Shown: positions 1-9,142 of the stretch, piece by piece
How positions within the stretch are numbered: position 1 is the first letter of the stretch
Layout of the letters: each line of letters opens with the position of its first letter
Assembly: GCF_002802905.1 (NCBI RefSeq)
Contig: NZ_PEBK01000003.1
Coordinates: forward strand, 135,843-199,842
From: Bifidobacterium simiarum
Lineage (GTDB): Bacteria; Actinomycetota; Actinomycetes; Actinomycetales; Bifidobacteriaceae
Direction of reading: 5' to 3'
DNA length: 64,000 nt
The notes under the pieces: generated by a model
What the model saw: only the letters and a program-made list of their open reading frames with translations
What the model was told of the DNA's origin: nothing
The model's database searches: none
Program-made: the position numbers and the translations under genes

Positions 1-39
1 TCCCGTGCCGTCATATCCCAGATCGATTCGTAGACGCAT
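1..39 (-). CDS. truA: TruA tRNA pseudouridine synthase, N-terminal 13 codons only (cut by window edge)
   Basis: Reading the minus strand from 39, an ATG opens MRLRIDLGYDGTG, which runs off the window edge. The R-x-D-L-G-Y-D-G-T pattern is the usual N-terminal strand of TruA, the enzyme making pseudouridine at positions 38-40 of the tRNA anticodon arm. Its place directly downstream of rplQ is the usual actinobacterial order, which supports the call. A hairpin lies between rplQ and this start, so truA may have its own promoter or be reached by readthrough. Only 13 residues are visible, so the catalytic Asp cannot be checked. Confidence 0.8.
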   Translation of the reverse strand, partial: MRLRIDLGYDGTG

Positions 40-126
40 ACCCACTACTCTGCCATATCCCGGCTATGGTCCATGACCGATGTCGTGACGATGTCATGGC
101 CGACCGGATCCGGTGAAACCGGATTC

Positions 127-187
127 TTGGCCAAAGCAAGCTTGAAGGGACCCAAAACACCGTCTTCGTGCTGGTTTTAACCAAAAA
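127..187. repeat. Imperfect long hairpin, related to the one at 52829-52886
   Basis: The left arm TTGGCCAAAGCAAGCTTGAA and an imperfect inverted copy ending near 187 can fold on each other. The left arm closely matches the left arm of the hairpin downstream of tRNA-Ser (shared TTGGCCAA and AAGCTTGAAG blocks). It lies in the otherwise gene-free 40-314 stretch between rplQ and truA. Its function is unknown; it may be a dispersed structured element or a degenerate terminator. Confidence 0.5.
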
Positions 188-227
188 CCGTCATCATGGT
201 CCGGCCCGACCCATCCCGGATACGACA

Positions 228-260
228 AGAGGTCCGGAGTCTTTCGACTCACGGACCTCT
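228..260 (-). terminator. Terminator-like hairpin after rplQ
   Basis: AGAGGTCCG (228-236) pairs with CGGACCTCT (252-260), and an inner GAGTC/GACTC extends the stem with one bulged base. It lies 55 bases past the rplQ stop. The following U-tract on the minus strand is weak, so termination may be partial, allowing truA readthrough. Confidence 0.55.
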
Positions 261-314
261 CAACGGTATTGAACCGGACGGTATCAAACCAGTTCACGAA
301 CGTGAACTACCGAT

Positions 315-827
315 TCACTCAGCCTTCTCCTCGGCGGCTTCGGCAGCCTCGGCGGGGGCCTCGGTGGCCTCCTCGACCTTGGTCTCCTCGACGGGAGCCT
401 CTTCGGCCTTCTCGTCGGCGACCTTGGTGGCGGCCTCGGCTTCCTTCACCACGGCCTGCTTCGCGCTCACCGGCTCGGTGACGAGCTCGATGACGGCCAT
501 CGGGGCGTTGTCGCCGTGACGGGAGGCGATCTTGGTGATGCGGGTGTAGCCGCCCTCACGCTGCTCCATCAGCTCGGCGATCTGGGTGAACAGGGTGTGC
601 ACCACGGACTTGTTGCGGATGACGCGCATCACGCGACGGCGGGAGTGCAGATCACCGCGCTTGGCGAAGGTGATCAGGCGCTCGGCCAGCGGACGCAGGC
701 GCTTGGCCTTCGGCAGGGTGGTGGTGATGCGGCCGTGCTCGAACAGGCTCGTCGCCATGTTGGCGAGCATCAGGCGCTCATGCGCGGGGCTGGAAGCCAG
801 GCGCGGGCCCTTCTTCGGTGTAGGCAT
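315..827 (-). CDS. rplQ: 50S ribosomal protein L17
   Basis: L17 is a large-subunit protein near the peptide exit tunnel. The opening [20 protein letters not shown] and the [23 protein letters not shown] stretch are diagnostic. At 170 aa it is longer than the usual bacterial length of about 120. The extra 50 or so C-terminal residues are almost only Ala, Glu, Lys, Val and Thr, a disordered acidic tail seen in other actinobacterial L17 proteins. It is the last ribosomal gene of the alpha operon, 103 bases downstream of rpoA, with a hairpin after it and truA next. Confidence 0.97.
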   Translation of the reverse strand: MPTPKKGPRLASSPAHERLMLANMATSLFEHGRITTTLPKAKRLRPLAERLITFAKRGDLHSRRRVMRVIRNKSVVHTLFTQIAELMEQREGGYTRITKIASRHGDNAPMAVIELVTEPVSAKQAVVKEAEAATKVADEKAEEAPVEETKVEEATEAPAEAAEAAEEKAE

Positions 828-930
828 TGTATTTACTCCTTATGTCCCGTCGGGCAGGAGGGCAGTCGCCCAAACATCTGCGCCGACGGAGCGTTATGGT
901 CAAAGGGAGACGTCCGTCTCCCGGAGACGA

Positions 931-1926
931 TCACTCGTCTTCCGGAGAGAAGAACGTGCCTCCTTCGAGATTGATGGTATCGAGACCCAGCGGCGAGGCC
1001 TTGAGCGACAGACCGAGGGACTGCAGCTTCTCCTTGACTTCGTCGATGGACTTCATACCGAAATTGCGGATGTCGAGCAGGTCCTGCTCGGTGTGGGAGA
1101 CCAGCTCGCCGATGGTGTGAATTCCTTCACGCTTGAGGCAGTTGTACGAACGCTGGGTCAGGTTCAGATCCTCGATCGGCACGGCCATCTCGGGGTTGGT
1201 TTCCTCCACAACCGGAACCGGGCCAACTTCGATGCCCTCGGCCTGATTGTTCAGCTCACGGCACAGACCGAAGAGCTCAACGAGGGTGGAGCCGGCGGAC
1301 GCCACGGCGTCACGCGGGGAAATGGCCGGCTTGGTCTCCACGTCAAGGATGAGCCTGTCGAAGTCGGTACGCTGCTCGACACGAGTAGCCTCGACCTTGT
1401 AGCTCACCTTCAGCACCGGGGAGTAGATGGAATCCACCGGGATACGACCGATTTCGGAGGTATCCTGCTTGTTCATCTGGGCGGGGACGTAGCCGCGGCC
1501 ACGCTCGACGGTGAACTCGATCTCCAGCTCGCCGTCCTCGGCAAGGGTGGCGATGTGCAGATCGGGGTTGGAAATGACGACACCGGCCGGAGGAGTGATG
1601 TCTCCCGCGGTGGCTTCGCCCTCTCCGCTCTTGCGCAGATACATGACGACAGGCTCGTCGTACTCGCTGGTAAGCACGATCCCCTTGATGTTCAGGAGGA
1701 TTTCCGTCACATCTTCCTTCACGCCGGGCAGCGTGGTGAACTCGTGCAGGGCGCCGGAAATGCGGACGCTCGTCACTGCGGCTCCAGGGATGGAGCTCAG
1801 CAGCGTACGACGCAGCGAATTACCGAGAGTGTAGCCGAAGCCAGGCTCGAGCGGCTCGATGGTGAAGCGGGAACGCTGGGGGTTGAGAACTTCCTCAGAC
1901 AGTGTCGGACGCTGTGCAATCAGCAC
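931..1926 (-). CDS. rpoA: DNA-directed RNA polymerase alpha subunit
   Basis: RpoA dimerises to start RNA polymerase assembly, and its C-terminal domain contacts UP elements and activators. The 331 aa contain the N-terminal dimerisation domain ([20 protein letters not shown] near residues 25-45) and the alpha-CTD ([23 protein letters not shown] near 255-277, then [15 protein letters not shown]). The start is GTG at 1926, preceded by AAAGGAT at a suitable distance. It lies in the alpha operon between rpsK and rplQ. The acidic end (FFSPEDE) is short, as expected. Confidence 0.98.
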   Translation of the reverse strand: MLIAQRPTLSEEVLNPQRSRFTIEPLEPGFGYTLGNSLRRTLLSSIPGAAVTSVRISGALHEFTTLPGVKEDVTEILLNIKGIVLTSEYDEPVVMYLRKSGEGEATAGDITPPAGVVISNPDLHIATLAEDGELEIEFTVERGRGYVPAQMNKQDTSEIGRIPVDSIYSPVLKVSYKVEATRVEQRTDFDRLILDVETKPAISPRDAVASAGSTLVELFGLCRELNNQAEGIEVGPVPVVEETNPEMAVPIEDLNLTQRSYNCLKREGIHTIGELVSHTEQDLLDIRNFGMKSIDEVKEKLQSLGLSLKASPLGLDTINLEGGTFFSPEDE

Positions 1927-2007
1927 TTTTGCTTATCCTTTCAGCTCAAATCGGCCGTGCACTCGCCGATTCTCGCGGGTTGGATTACTTGTTCGTCAGT
2001 CAGTGCT

Positions 2008-2406
2008 TCAGACGCGGCGACGCTTCGGGGGGCGAACGCCGTTGTGAGCCTGCGGGGTGACGTCGGAGATGGAACCGACCTCAAGGCCTGCGGACTGCAG
2101 GGAGCGGATGGCGGTTTCGCGACCGGAACCCGGGCCCTTGACGAACACGTCGACCTTCTTGACGCCGTGTTCCATGGCCTTGCGGGCGGCGGCTTCGGCG
2201 GCCATACCAGCGGCGTACGGCGTGGACTTACGGGAGCCCTTGAAGCCGACATCGCCACCGGAGGCCCAGGACACCACAGCGCCGGACGGGTCGGTGATCG
2301 AAATGATCGTGTTGTTGAAGGTGGACTTGATATGCGCCTGGCCCACCGGGATCGACTTGCGATCGCGGCGACGGGGCTTACGCGCGGCTTGCTTCGCAGC
2401 TGCCAT
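2008..2406 (-). CDS. rpsK: 30S ribosomal protein S11
   Basis: S11 sits in the platform of the 30S subunit beside the mRNA exit channel. The 132 aa show the family core [20 protein letters not shown] and the C-terminal [19 protein letters not shown], with the conserved [10 protein letters not shown] end. The N-terminal [18 protein letters not shown] is the usual basic extension. It lies between rpsM and rpoA on the same strand, in the order normal for the actinobacterial alpha operon (no rpsD here). Confidence 0.98.
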   Translation of the reverse strand: MAAAKQAARKPRRRDRKSIPVGQAHIKSTFNNTIISITDPSGAVVSWASGGDVGFKGSRKSTPYAAGMAAEAAARKAMEHGVKKVDVFVKGPGSGRETAIRSLQSAGLEVGSISDVTPQAHNGVRPPKRRRV

Positions 2407-2495
2407 TGATCCTCGTTTCCTAAATACGAATTATTGATTCCAGTGCCCGGACGATGAGTCATGCGACTCGTGGCCCGAGCTGCGGCCTGATGAGA

Positions 2496-2870
2496 TCAGG
2501 CGGCCTTCTTCTTACCGGCAACCGTACGCTTCGGGCCCTTGCGGGTGCGGGCGTTGGTCTTGGTACGCTGGCCACGCACGGGCAGGTGCTTACGATGGCG
2601 GATGCCCTGGTAGCAGTTGATCTGGATCTTACGGCGGATGTCCGCATCCACCTCACGACGCAGATCGCCCTCGATCTTGTAATTACCCTCGAGGTAATCA
2701 CGCAGCGTGATCAGCTGCTCATCAGAGAGATCCTTGACGCGGGTGTCCGGGTTGATACCGGTCGCTGCGAGCGTTTCCTTGGCACGAGTGCGACCCACAC
2801 CGAAAATGTAGGTGAGGGCGATCTCGATGCGCTTCTCATTGGGGATGTCGACTCCGGCAAGACGTGCCAT
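2496..2870 (-). CDS. rpsM: 30S ribosomal protein S13
   Basis: S13 is in the 30S head and forms bridges to the 50S subunit and contacts the P-site tRNA. The 124 aa start [20 protein letters not shown] and include the helix-two-turn-helix region ([16 protein letters not shown]) and the basic C-terminal tail [20 protein letters not shown]. It follows rpmJ by 144 bases, a slightly long gap for this operon, in which I see no further gene, and precedes rpsK by 89 bases. Confidence 0.98.
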   Translation of the reverse strand: MARLAGVDIPNEKRIEIALTYIFGVGRTRAKETLAATGINPDTRVKDLSDEQLITLRDYLEGNYKIEGDLRREVDADIRRKIQINCYQGIRHRKHLPVRGQRTKTNARTRKGPKRTVAGKKKAA

Positions 2871-3014
2871 TGCGATTCCTTCTGTTCATCGGAGGTCTTA
2901 CGCCAAATCGTCCGAGTTCACGGCCCAGGCCTCCGCACCTGGGGTTCAATGCCGTACGTGGTGATACGAACACTGTGATTCAGCGTCTGATTACTTTGCC
3001 GCTGGGGTCTGCTT

Positions 3015-3128
3015 TCAGCCCTGACGCTGCTTGTGGCGCGGGTTCTCGCAGATCACCATGACGCGGCCGTGACGACGGATCACGCGGCACTTGTCGCAGA
3101 TCTTCTTCACACTGGGGCTGACCTTCAT
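3015..3128 (-). CDS. rpmJ: 50S ribosomal protein L36 (zinc-binding form)
   Basis: This gene is only 37 codons. The minus-strand translation begins [20 protein letters not shown] and ends [14 protein letters not shown]. Cys11, Cys14, Cys27 and His32 form the zinc ribbon of the C+ type of L36, so this is the zinc-dependent paralogue. It lies 10 bases downstream of infA and upstream of rpsM, its normal place. The initiator ATG at 3128 has an AAAGGAAAA-like ribosome binding site. Confidence 0.97.
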   Translation of the reverse strand: MKVSPSVKKICDKCRVIRRHGRVMVICENPRHKQRQG

Positions 3129-3138
3129 GGTTTTCCTT

Positions 3139-3357
3139 TTACTTGTAACGGTACGTAATTCGACCGCGGTTCAGATCGTACGGGCTCATCTCGAGCACGA
3201 CGCGATCCTGAGGAAGAATGCGGATATAGTTCTTCCGCATCTTGCCGGAGATCGTCGCCAGAACGATGTGCTTGTTTTCGAGCTCAACACGGAACATCGC
3301 GTTCGGCAATGCTTCGATAACCTGACCTTCTACCTCAATCACACCGTCTTTTGCCAT
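3139..3357 (-). CDS. infA: Translation initiation factor IF-1
   Basis: IF-1 occupies the ribosomal A site during initiation and helps IF-2 and IF-3. The 72 aa form a single OB fold: [20 protein letters not shown], then [20 protein letters not shown] and the conserved [10 protein letters not shown] and [13 protein letters not shown] blocks. Length is exactly typical. It is the first gene of the alpha operon. A promoter candidate lies 66 bases upstream, overlapping the adk terminator. Confidence 0.98.
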   Translation of the reverse strand: MAKDGVIEVEGQVIEALPNAMFRVELENKHIVLATISGKMRKNYIRILPQDRVVLEMSPYDLNRGRITYRYK

Positions 3358-3422
3358 GAGTCCCTTATCCGTTCCTTGGCGTCAATTACTGAAAGATATG
3401 CCCGAAGACACACCAAATAGCT

Positions 3423-3451
3423 AATATAACAGAAAAGCACCGCTTCCACAA
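3423..3451 (-). promoter_or_regulatory. Candidate sigma-70-type promoter of the infA-rplQ operon
   Basis: On the minus strand TTGTGG (3451-3446) and TATATT (3428-3423) are separated by exactly 17 bases, with the -10 end 65 bases before the infA start. The -35 box lies inside the stem and loop of the adk terminator hairpin, so termination and initiation signals are superimposed. Confidence 0.5.
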
Positions 3452-3469
3452 CTATGGGAAGCAGTGCTT
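3429..3469 (-). terminator. Rho-independent terminator after adk
   Basis: AAGCACCGCTTCC (3435-3447) pairs with GGAAGCAGTGCTT (3457-3469). The single mismatch is a G-U wobble in minus-strand RNA and a C-A clash in plus-strand RNA, which favours minus-strand function. It is followed on the minus strand by TTTTCTGTT. Confidence 0.7.
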
Positions 3470-3486
3470 GATGTTCGGCGTGTCGC

Positions 3487-3549
3487 CGATTCGTCTCAGC
3501 CGATCGGTTTTGGTCGATCGGTTTCAGACGATTCGTCTCAGTCGATCGG
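3487..3549. repeat. Two direct copies of a 21-bp sequence downstream of adk
   Basis: CGATTCGTCTCAGCCGATCG at 3487 recurs at 3529 with one change. The spacer and flanks hold further GATCGG words. It fills the space between the adk stop and its terminator. No function is evident. Confidence 0.6.
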
Positions 3550-3562
3550 CCGATCGGGGAAA

Positions 3563-4129
3563 TCAGCGGGCGTCGAGGGCGCTGACGATGTTGGCCTGAA
3601 TGGCGTCGATCTCGCCGACGCCGTCGATCTCGACCAGCAGACCACGCTGCTTGTAGGTGTCGAGCAGCGGGGCGGTCTCCTTGGCGTAGGTCTCCAGACG
3701 CTTGGCGATCGCCTCGGGGGTATCGTCGGAACGGCCTTCGATCTCGGCGCGCTTCTTCATACGCTCCATGAGCACGTCGTGATCGGCGTCGAGGGCCACC
3801 ACGGCGTCGAGCGGGGTGCCCAGACGCTCCAGCATGGCGTCGAGGGCCACGACCTGCGAGGCGTTGCGCGGGTAGCCGTCGAGAATCCAGCCGTTCACCA
3901 CGTCGTCCTTGGCCAGACGGTCCTCCACGATCTTGTTGGTCAGCTCGTCGGGAACCAGCTCGCCCTTGTCGATGTACTTCAGAGCTTCGAGACCGAGCTC
4001 GGTCTTGTTCTTGATGTTGAAGCGGAAGATGTCACCGGTGGAGATGGTGGGGATGTTGTAGTGCTCGGCCAGCTTCGCGGCCTGAGTGCCCTTGCCCACG
4101 CCCTGCGGGCCCATGATGAGAAGTCGCAT
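3563..4129 (-). CDS. adk: Adenylate kinase
   Basis: Adk interconverts AMP plus ATP with two ADP. The 188 aa begin MRLLIMGPQGVGKGTQAAKL, with the GPQGVGKGT P-loop at residues 7-15. The AMP-binding TISTGDIFR segment follows near residue 30, and WILDGYPRNASQV near 81-93. The LID region is short and has no zinc cysteines, so this is a short-type bacterial Adk. It starts 1 base after the secY stop on the same strand, so the two are probably translated together, and it is followed by a clear terminator. Confidence 0.98.
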   Translation of the reverse strand: MRLLIMGPQGVGKGTQAAKLAEHYNIPTISTGDIFRFNIKNKTELGLEALKYIDKGELVPDELTNKIVEDRLAKDDVVNGWILDGYPRNASQVVALDAMLERLGTPLDAVVALDADHDVLMERMKKRAEIEGRSDDTPEAIAKRLETYAKETAPLLDTYKQRGLLVEIDGVGEIDAIQANIVSALDAR

Positions 4130-4130
4130 A

Positions 4131-5465
4131 TCACTTACTTTCTGTGTTGGTTTCGTCTTCGAGCAGGAAGCCCTCGTACTGGAACTGCTCGGTGCGGGCC
4201 TTGGCCTGACGCAGCGTGTCGAGGCCCACGCCCGCGATGATCAGGATCGTCGTGCCGCCGAACGGCAGCTTGGCGTTCAGCTGGAGCGCCATGATCAGCA
4301 CGGTCGGGATCAGCGCCACGAACAGCAGGTACACCGCACCCACGGTGTTCAGGCGGTTGATCACGTACGTGAGGTAAGCACTGGTGGCGCGTCCGGCGCG
4401 GATGCCGGGGATGAAGCCGCCGTACTGCTTCATGTTGTCCGCGGTCTCGTCGGTGTTGAACGTGATCGACGTGTAGAAGAACACGAAGAACACGATCATC
4501 AGCGCGTACAGGCCGATGTACCACACGCTGGTGGTGTTCGCCAGGTTCGTGTTGATCCACTGCACCCAGGACTGGTCGGTCTTGCCGAACTGGGCGATCA
4601 GGGTCGGCACCGCGAGGATCGAGCTGGCGAAGATCGGCGGGATCACGCCCGACATGTTGATCTTCAGCGGCAGGTACGTGCTGGTGCCACCGTACATCTT
4701 GCGGCCGATCATACGTCGGGTGTACTGCACCGGGATGCGCCTCTGGGCGAGCTCGACGTACACGACGAACACGAGGATCACGACGAGCGTGCCCACGACG
4801 ATGCCGAACTTGGTCCAGTCGCCGTCGGAGCCGTTGGTGCCCCAGCCGATCTCCCACAGCTGCGGGAGGAAGCCGGAGCAGATGGACATGAAGATCAAGA
4901 TGGACATGCCGTTGCCGATGGCCTTGTCGGTGATGAGCTCGGCCATCCACATGATCAGGCCGGTGCCGCCGGTCATGATCAGGACCATGACGGTCAGGTT
5001 CCAGATCGAGCCGTCCGGAATGACCTGGCCGGAGCACGCGTAGTTGAACAGCGCGCCGGTGCGGGCGGTCACCAGGATCGTGGTGGACTGCAGGACCGCC
5101 AGGCCGATGGTCATGTAACGCGTGTACTGGGTGAGCTTGGCCTCGCCGGACTGGCCCTCCTTGTGCAGGGCCTCGAAGCGGGGGATCACCACGCGCAGCA
5201 GCTGCACGACGATGGAGGCCGTGATGTACGGCATGATGCCCAGGGCGAAGATCGACAGCTGGAGCAGTGCGCCACCGGAGAACAGGTTCACCAGACCGAT
5301 GAAGTCCTCGTTGGTGGTGCCGGCCACGCAGTCCTGCACCACCTTGTAGTCCACCCCCGGGGTCGGGATGAACGAACCGATGCGGTAGATGATGATGATA
5401 CCGAAGACGAAGAGGATCTTGTTCCTCAACTCCTTCGTGCGGAGAGCTTGAATTAGCGTTCTCAC
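4131..5465 (-). CDS. secY: Preprotein translocase channel subunit SecY
   Basis: SecY forms the protein-conducting channel in the membrane with SecE and SecG. I chose the GTG at 5465 because it has AGGGAGGA a few bases upstream and gives the usual VRTLIQALRTKELRNKILF start. An in-frame ATG 15 codons earlier would add an Arg-rich stretch unlike the family. The resulting 444 aa have about ten hydrophobic segments, the N-terminal plug region (PGVDYKVVQD, then FSGGALLQLSIFALGIMPYI) and the cytosolic loop RRIPVQYTRRMIGRKMYGG. A strong hairpin separates it from rplO. Confidence 0.97.
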   Translation of the reverse strand: MRTLIQALRTKELRNKILFVFGIIIIYRIGSFIPTPGVDYKVVQDCVAGTTNEDFIGLVNLFSGGALLQLSIFALGIMPYITASIVVQLLRVVIPRFEALHKEGQSGEAKLTQYTRYMTIGLAVLQSTTILVTARTGALFNYACSGQVIPDGSIWNLTVMVLIMTGGTGLIMWMAELITDKAIGNGMSILIFMSICSGFLPQLWEIGWGTNGSDGDWTKFGIVVGTLVVILVFVVYVELAQRRIPVQYTRRMIGRKMYGGTSTYLPLKINMSGVIPPIFASSILAVPTLIAQFGKTDQSWVQWINTNLANTTSVWYIGLYALMIVFFVFFYTSITFNTDETADNMKQYGGFIPGIRAGRATSAYLTYVINRLNTVGAVYLLFVALIPTVLIMALQLNAKLPFGGTTILIIAGVGLDTLRQAKARTEQFQYEGFLLEDETNTESK

Positions 5466-5526
5466 GTGTTCCTCCCTAAGGCGTGCCCCTCGCGGGCGAC
5501 GCACAGGCAAACAGTGTACTCATACG

Positions 5527-5562
5527 CAATGACCCTCCCCGCTTACGTGGGGAGGGTCATTG
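5527..5562 (-). terminator. Strong hairpin between rplO and secY
   Basis: CAATGACCCTCCCC (5527-5540) and GGGGAGGGTCATTG (5549-5562) form a perfect 14-bp stem with an 8-base loop. The U-tract after it is weak on the minus strand (GCGTATG), so it may be a partial terminator or an mRNA stability element that lowers secY-adk relative to the spc operon. Confidence 0.65.
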
Positions 5563-5588
5563 CTATGGAAGCCTATTCTCCCGAGTGA

Positions 5589-6053
5589 TTACTCCTCGGA
5601 GATGGAGCCTCCGGCAGCCTCGATCTTGGTCTTGGCGGAAGCCGAAGCCTTGACGCCCTTGAGGGTGAAGGCAACGGTGGTCTCGCCATCGCCCAGGACC
5701 TTGACCGGGAAGCCCTTGCGGACGGCACCCTTGGCCACGAGATCCTCGACGGTCACCTCGCCGCCCTGCGGGAAAAGCTCCGCAAGCGTGGCGATGTTGA
5801 CGACCTGGAACTGCTTCTTGAACGGGCTCTTGAAGCCGCGCAGCTTCGGCAGGCGCATGTACAGCGGCAGCTGTCCGCCTTCGAAGCCCGGACGAACCTG
5901 GTAACGGGCCTTGGTGCCCTTGGTGCCACGGCCCGAGGTCTTACCCTTGGAGCCTTCACCACGGCCAACGCGGATGCGATCCTTGTTGGCGCCGGGGGCA
6001 GGACGCAGGTCGTGCATGCGCAGGATGGTGGCCTCTTCGTTGTTTTCAGCCAT
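5589..6053 (-). CDS. rplO: 50S ribosomal protein L15
   Basis: L15 is an assembly protein bound to 23S rRNA in the large subunit. The 154 aa have the Gly-rich basic N-terminal part ([19 protein letters not shown], near residues 28-46), then [16 protein letters not shown] and a globular C-terminal domain with VLGDGETT. An additional acidic lead of about ten residues (MAENNEEAT) precedes the usual MHDLRPAPG. The next in-frame ATG would be Met13. Two bases separate its start from the rpmD stop, as expected for the end of the spc operon. Confidence 0.97.
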   Translation of the reverse strand: MAENNEEATILRMHDLRPAPGANKDRIRVGRGEGSKGKTSGRGTKGTKARYQVRPGFEGGQLPLYMRLPKLRGFKSPFKKQFQVVNIATLAELFPQGGEVTVEDLVAKGAVRKGFPVKVLGDGETTVAFTLKGVKASASAKTKIEAAGGSISEE

Positions 6054-6055
6054 GA

Positions 6056-6238
6056 TCAGTCTGCCTCCTCAACGGTCACCATGTGGTTGATCTTGGCGAT
6101 CATGCCACGGTACACGGGGTTGTCCTCACGGATGACGCTCTGGCCGATCTTGCGCAGGCCGAGGGACTTGGCGGTCTCCTTCTGCGCTTCGGTCTTGCCA
6201 GCGAAACCGCGGATGAGCGTAACCTTCAGGTTTGCCAT
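6056..6238 (-). CDS. rpmD: 50S ribosomal protein L30
   Basis: L30 is a small large-subunit protein. The chosen ATG at 6238 gives 60 aa beginning [20 protein letters not shown] with the family core [20 protein letters not shown] and [16 protein letters not shown] two codons upstream (6244) overlaps the rpsE stop codon and is a possible alternative, but would add only two residues. The gene is tightly packed between rpsE and rplO. Confidence 0.96.
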   Translation of the reverse strand: MANLKVTLIRGFAGKTEAQKETAKSLGLRKIGQSVIREDNPVYRGMIAKINHMVTVEEAD

Positions 6239-6240
6239 GC

Positions 6241-6975
6241 TCACTCACCGTCCTTCTGCTCAGCGGCCTTGGCTGCAGCGGCCTCTTCACGGGCCTTGCG
6301 GGCTTCGGCGATACCGGCGGCACGCTCACGAAGCAGGGCTTCGGGGGCGACCTCTTCGAGGGACAGGCCACGACGGGCCGCGACCTCTTCCGGCTCCTCG
6401 AGCTGCTTCAGCGCGTCGACGACGGCGTTCACCGTGTTGATGGCGTTGGAGGAGCCCATGGACTTGGAGAGGATGTCGGTCACACCGGCGCACTCGAGGA
6501 CGGCGCGCACGGCACCACCGGCGATAACACCGGTACCGGGGGCGGCCGGGCGAAGCAGCACGGTGCCGGCGGCATCGTGACCGATCACCGGGTGGGTGAT
6601 GGTGCCACGGACGCGCGGAACGGTGAACATGTGCTTCTTGGCATCCAGCTGGCCCTTGGCGATGGCCGCCGGGACCTCACGGGACTTGCCGTAGCCGACA
6701 CCGACGGTGCCGTTGCCGTCACCGACGACGACCAGAGCGGCGAAGCTGAACGTACGGCCACCCTTGTGGGTCTTGGCCACACGGTTGATGGTGACCACGC
6801 GGTCCATCAGCTCGTCGCCGCGGTTCTCCTCGCGACGGTTGCGGCGCTCGCCACGACGACCCTCGCCACGACCGCCGCGGCGGCCCTTGCGCTCGTCGTT
6901 CTTGGTCTCGGCAGCGGCTTCGTTGTTCTGAGAATCTTCAGCCACTTGGGTTTCCTTCACTTCGTTGTCGCTCAC
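6241..6975 (-). CDS. rpsE: 30S ribosomal protein S5, with long charged ends
   Basis: S5 acts at the mRNA entry and in decoding accuracy. The core runs from [20 protein letters not shown] (near residue 53) through [20 protein letters not shown] and [17 protein letters not shown]. At 244 aa it is far longer than the usual 165-200. About 50 N-terminal residues are rich in Glu, Arg, Gly and Asn ([18 protein letters not shown]), and the C-terminus adds an Ala/Glu/Arg helix. The GTG start at 6975 overlaps the rplR stop as GTGA, so the genes are translationally coupled. Confidence 0.97.
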   Translation of the reverse strand: MSDNEVKETQVAEDSQNNEAAAETKNDERKGRRGGRGEGRRGERRNRREENRGDELMDRVVTINRVAKTHKGGRTFSFAALVVVGDGNGTVGVGYGKSREVPAAIAKGQLDAKKHMFTVPRVRGTITHPVIGHDAAGTVLLRPAAPGTGVIAGGAVRAVLECAGVTDILSKSMGSSNAINTVNAVVDALKQLEEPEEVAARRGLSLEEVAPEALLRERAAGIAEARKAREEAAAAKAAEQKDGE

Positions 6976-7343
6976 AGTGCCAGACCTCCCTCTCGGGCGC
7001 CTTCAGCAACGGCTGCGACGCGACCATGGTACTTGTTGCCACCGCGGTCGAAGACTACGGCGGTGATGCCGGCAGCCTTGGCCTTCTCGGCCACAAGCTC
7101 GCCGACCTTGCGGGCGGCGTCGGTCTTGGTGCCTTCGAAACCGGCGAAATCGGCGCTCAGCGTGGAGGCGCTCACCAGGGTGATGCCCTTGGTGTCATCC
7201 ACAACCTGGGCGACCATGTTGCGGTTGGAGCGGGTGATGACCAGACGCGGACGCTCGGGGGTGCCGATAACCTTCTTGCGCAGACGGGAGTGACGGCGCA
7301 GACGAGCGACCTTCTTGCCCTTACCGAAAATCTTGACGGTCAT
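6972..7343 (-). CDS. rplR: 50S ribosomal protein L18
   Basis: L18 binds 5S rRNA with L5. The ATG at 7343 gives 123 aa starting [20 protein letters not shown], the usual actinobacterial opening. The in-frame ATG 14 codons upstream would run back into rplF and is not credible. The family blocks [21 protein letters not shown] and the final [20 protein letters not shown] are present. Its stop overlaps the rpsE GTG start, and its own start is 1 base past the rplF stop. Confidence 0.97.
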   Translation of the reverse strand: MTVKIFGKGKKVARLRRHSRLRKKVIGTPERPRLVITRSNRNMVAQVVDDTKGITLVSASTLSADFAGFEGTKTDAARKVGELVAEKAKAAGITAVVFDRGGNKYHGRVAAVAEGAREGGLAL

Positions 7344-7344
7344 A

Positions 7345-7884
7345 TTACTTACCAGCCTTTCCGGCCTTGCGCATGATGTGCTCATCGGCGTACTTCACGC
7401 CCTTGCCCTTGTAGGGTTCCGGAGCGCGCAGCTTGCGGATGTTAGCGGCAACCTGGCCAACGACCTGCTTGTCGGTGCCCTTGACGACGAGCTCGTTCGG
7501 GTTCACGACCTCGAACTCGATGCCTTCCGGCGGGTTCACGGTAATCGTGTGGGAGTAGCCCAGGAAGAACTCCAGGCCCTTGCCCTTGGCGACCACACGG
7601 TAACCGGTACCGACGATCTGCAGGCGCTTGGCGTAGCCTTCGTGCACACCCTTGACCATCGAAGCGATGATGGAGCGGCTCAGGCCATGCTTGGCGCGGG
7701 TGGGACGGAGGTCATCGGCCGGGGTGAGGACAATCTCGTTGTTCTCAACGGCGGCGGAGATGCCTTCGGGAATGGTGTACGAGTCGGAGCCCTTCGGACC
7801 CTTGGCGGAGAACGCCTGTCCGTCGATCGTGATCTCAACCCCAGCCGGGATGGCGACGGGGAGCTTACCAATATGCGATGCCAT
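7345..7884 (-). CDS. rplF: 50S ribosomal protein L6
   Basis: L6 lies near the factor-binding site of the large subunit. The 179 aa form the two repeated L6 domains. The N-terminal one starts [20 protein letters not shown] with [11 protein letters not shown]. The C-terminal one contains [20 protein letters not shown] and [11 protein letters not shown], ending [20 protein letters not shown], which matches the conserved [10 protein letters not shown] signature. Length is typical. It sits between rpsH and rplR, as normal. Confidence 0.98.
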   Translation of the reverse strand: MASHIGKLPVAIPAGVEITIDGQAFSAKGPKGSDSYTIPEGISAAVENNEIVLTPADDLRPTRAKHGLSRSIIASMVKGVHEGYAKRLQIVGTGYRVVAKGKGLEFFLGYSHTITVNPPEGIEFEVVNPNELVVKGTDKQVVGQVAANIRKLRAPEPYKGKGVKYADEHIMRKAGKAGK

Positions 7885-7904
7885 AAGTAATCAGCTCTCC
7901 TTTC

Positions 7905-8303
7905 TCACCACACGTAGGCGACGATCTCGCCGCCGATGCCTTCCTTGAGGCATTCCTTCTGGGTCATCAGTCCCGAGCTCGTCGAGATGATCGCGATACC
8001 AAGACCACCCAGCGGCATGGGCAGGGAGTCGGACTTGGCGTAGCGACGAAGGCCGGGCTTGGAAACGCGCTTGATGCCTTCGATGCTGCGCTCGCCGTTC
8101 GGGCCGTACTTGAGGGTGACCTCAAGGGTCTGGCCGACCTTGGCTTCCTTGGCGGTGAAATCGGCGATGTAGCCTTCACGCTTCAGGATGGCCGCAATGG
8201 CGGCCTTGAACTTGGAGTACGGCATATCCACGGTCTCGTGCTTAGCCGCGCTCGCGTTACGCAGACGCGTAAGCATGTCTGCGATGGGATCTGTCATTGT
8301 CAT
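7905..8303 (-). CDS. rpsH: 30S ribosomal protein S8
   Basis: S8 binds helix 21 of 16S rRNA and in many bacteria represses the spc operon by binding its mRNA. The 132 aa begin [17 protein letters not shown] and contain [20 protein letters not shown] and the C-terminal [19 protein letters not shown]. The last residues, GGEIVAYVW, are the standard end. Gaps to rpsN (79 bases) and rplF (20 bases) are short. I did not identify a specific S8 operator. Confidence 0.98.
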   Translation of the reverse strand: MTMTDPIADMLTRLRNASAAKHETVDMPYSKFKAAIAAILKREGYIADFTAKEAKVGQTLEVTLKYGPNGERSIEGIKRVSKPGLRRYAKSDSLPMPLGGLGIAIISTSSGLMTQKECLKEGIGGEIVAYVW

Positions 8304-8382
8304 GTGGGCTTATGCCCTTCCTCGCCGTGGTTTCCGCCGCAGGACGACTAATCGTCGAGCAGCGGACCTTCGACGTCGATAT

Positions 8383-8568
8383 TTACCAACTGGACTTCGT
8401 AACGCCGGGCAGCTCACCGCGGTGGGCCTTCTCACGAAGGCAGACGCGGCACAGACCGAACTTGCGATACACGGAATGGGGACGACCGCAGACCTGGCAA
8501 CGCGTGTAGGCGCGCACCTTGAACTTAGGCTTGCCGGCCGCCTTGTTCTTCAGAGCGGTTTTTGCCAT
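8383..8568 (-). CDS. rpsN: 30S ribosomal protein S14, zinc-binding type Z
   Basis: The ATG at 8568 gives a 61-aa short S14 starting [20 protein letters not shown]. Two CxxC pairs ([20 protein letters not shown]) form a zinc ribbon, marking the zinc-dependent spc-operon paralogue. Some actinobacteria also carry a longer zinc-free S14 elsewhere, which cannot be assessed here. An upstream in-frame ATG would overlap rplE and is rejected. The end ([17 protein letters not shown]) is typical. Confidence 0.97.
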   Translation of the reverse strand: MAKTALKNKAAGKPKFKVRAYTRCQVCGRPHSVYRKFGLCRVCLREKAHRGELPGVTKSSW

Positions 8569-8569
8569 A

Positions 8570-9142
8570 TCAGTTCTCCTTGAACGGGAAGCCAAGGTGC
8601 TTCAGCAGAACCTGAGCTTCCTTGTCGTCCTTGGTTGAAGTCACGACGGTGATGTCCATACCACGCTGGTGATCGACCTCATCGGGGTTGATCTCCAGGA
8701 ACATCGTCTGTTCCGCCAGACCGAAGTTGTAGTTGCCGTTGCCGTCGAACTGGTTGCCGTTGATGCCGCGGAAATCGCGGATTCGCGGCAGGGCCAGGGT
8801 CAGCAGACGATCCAGGAACTCCCACATGCGATCGCCGCGCAGGGTGACGTAGGCACCGATGGCCTGGCCTTCGCGCAGGTGGAACTGGGCGACGGACTTC
8901 TTGGCCTTGGTGACCTTCGGCTTCTGGCCGGTGATCTTGGTCAGGTCGGAGACGGCACCTTCGATGAGCTTGGAGTCGCGAGCGGCGGCGCCGACACCCA
9001 TGGAGACGACGACCTTCTCGACGCGAGCAACCTGCATGGGGTTGGAGTACTTGAACTCCTTCTCCAGCTCAGGGATGATGACGTCCTTGTACTGCTGCTT
9101 CAAGCGCGGGGTTGCCGGCGCTTCGATAGTGACATCGCTCAT
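8570..9142 (-). CDS. rplE: 50S ribosomal protein L5
   Basis: L5 binds 5S rRNA and contacts P-site tRNA. The 190 aa include [20 protein letters not shown], the [21 protein letters not shown] block and [20 protein letters not shown], then [20 protein letters not shown], all diagnostic. The start overlaps the rplX stop as ATGA. A roughly 20-residue leader ([20 protein letters not shown]) before the core is common in actinobacteria. Confidence 0.98.
   Translation of the reverse strand: MSDVTIEAPATPRLKQQYKDVIIPELEKEFKYSNPMQVARVEKVVVSMGVGAAARDSKLIEGAVSDLTKITGQKPKVTKAKKSVAQFHLREGQAIGAYVTLRGDRMWEFLDRLLTLALPRIRDFRGINGNQFDGNGNYNFGLAEQTMFLEINPDEVDHQRGMDITVVTSTKDDKEAQVLLKHLGFPFKEN

Noticed and set aside
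94..297. Small open frame between rplQ and truA
   Set aside because: It has no ribosome site or homology and spans two hairpins in noncoding DNA.
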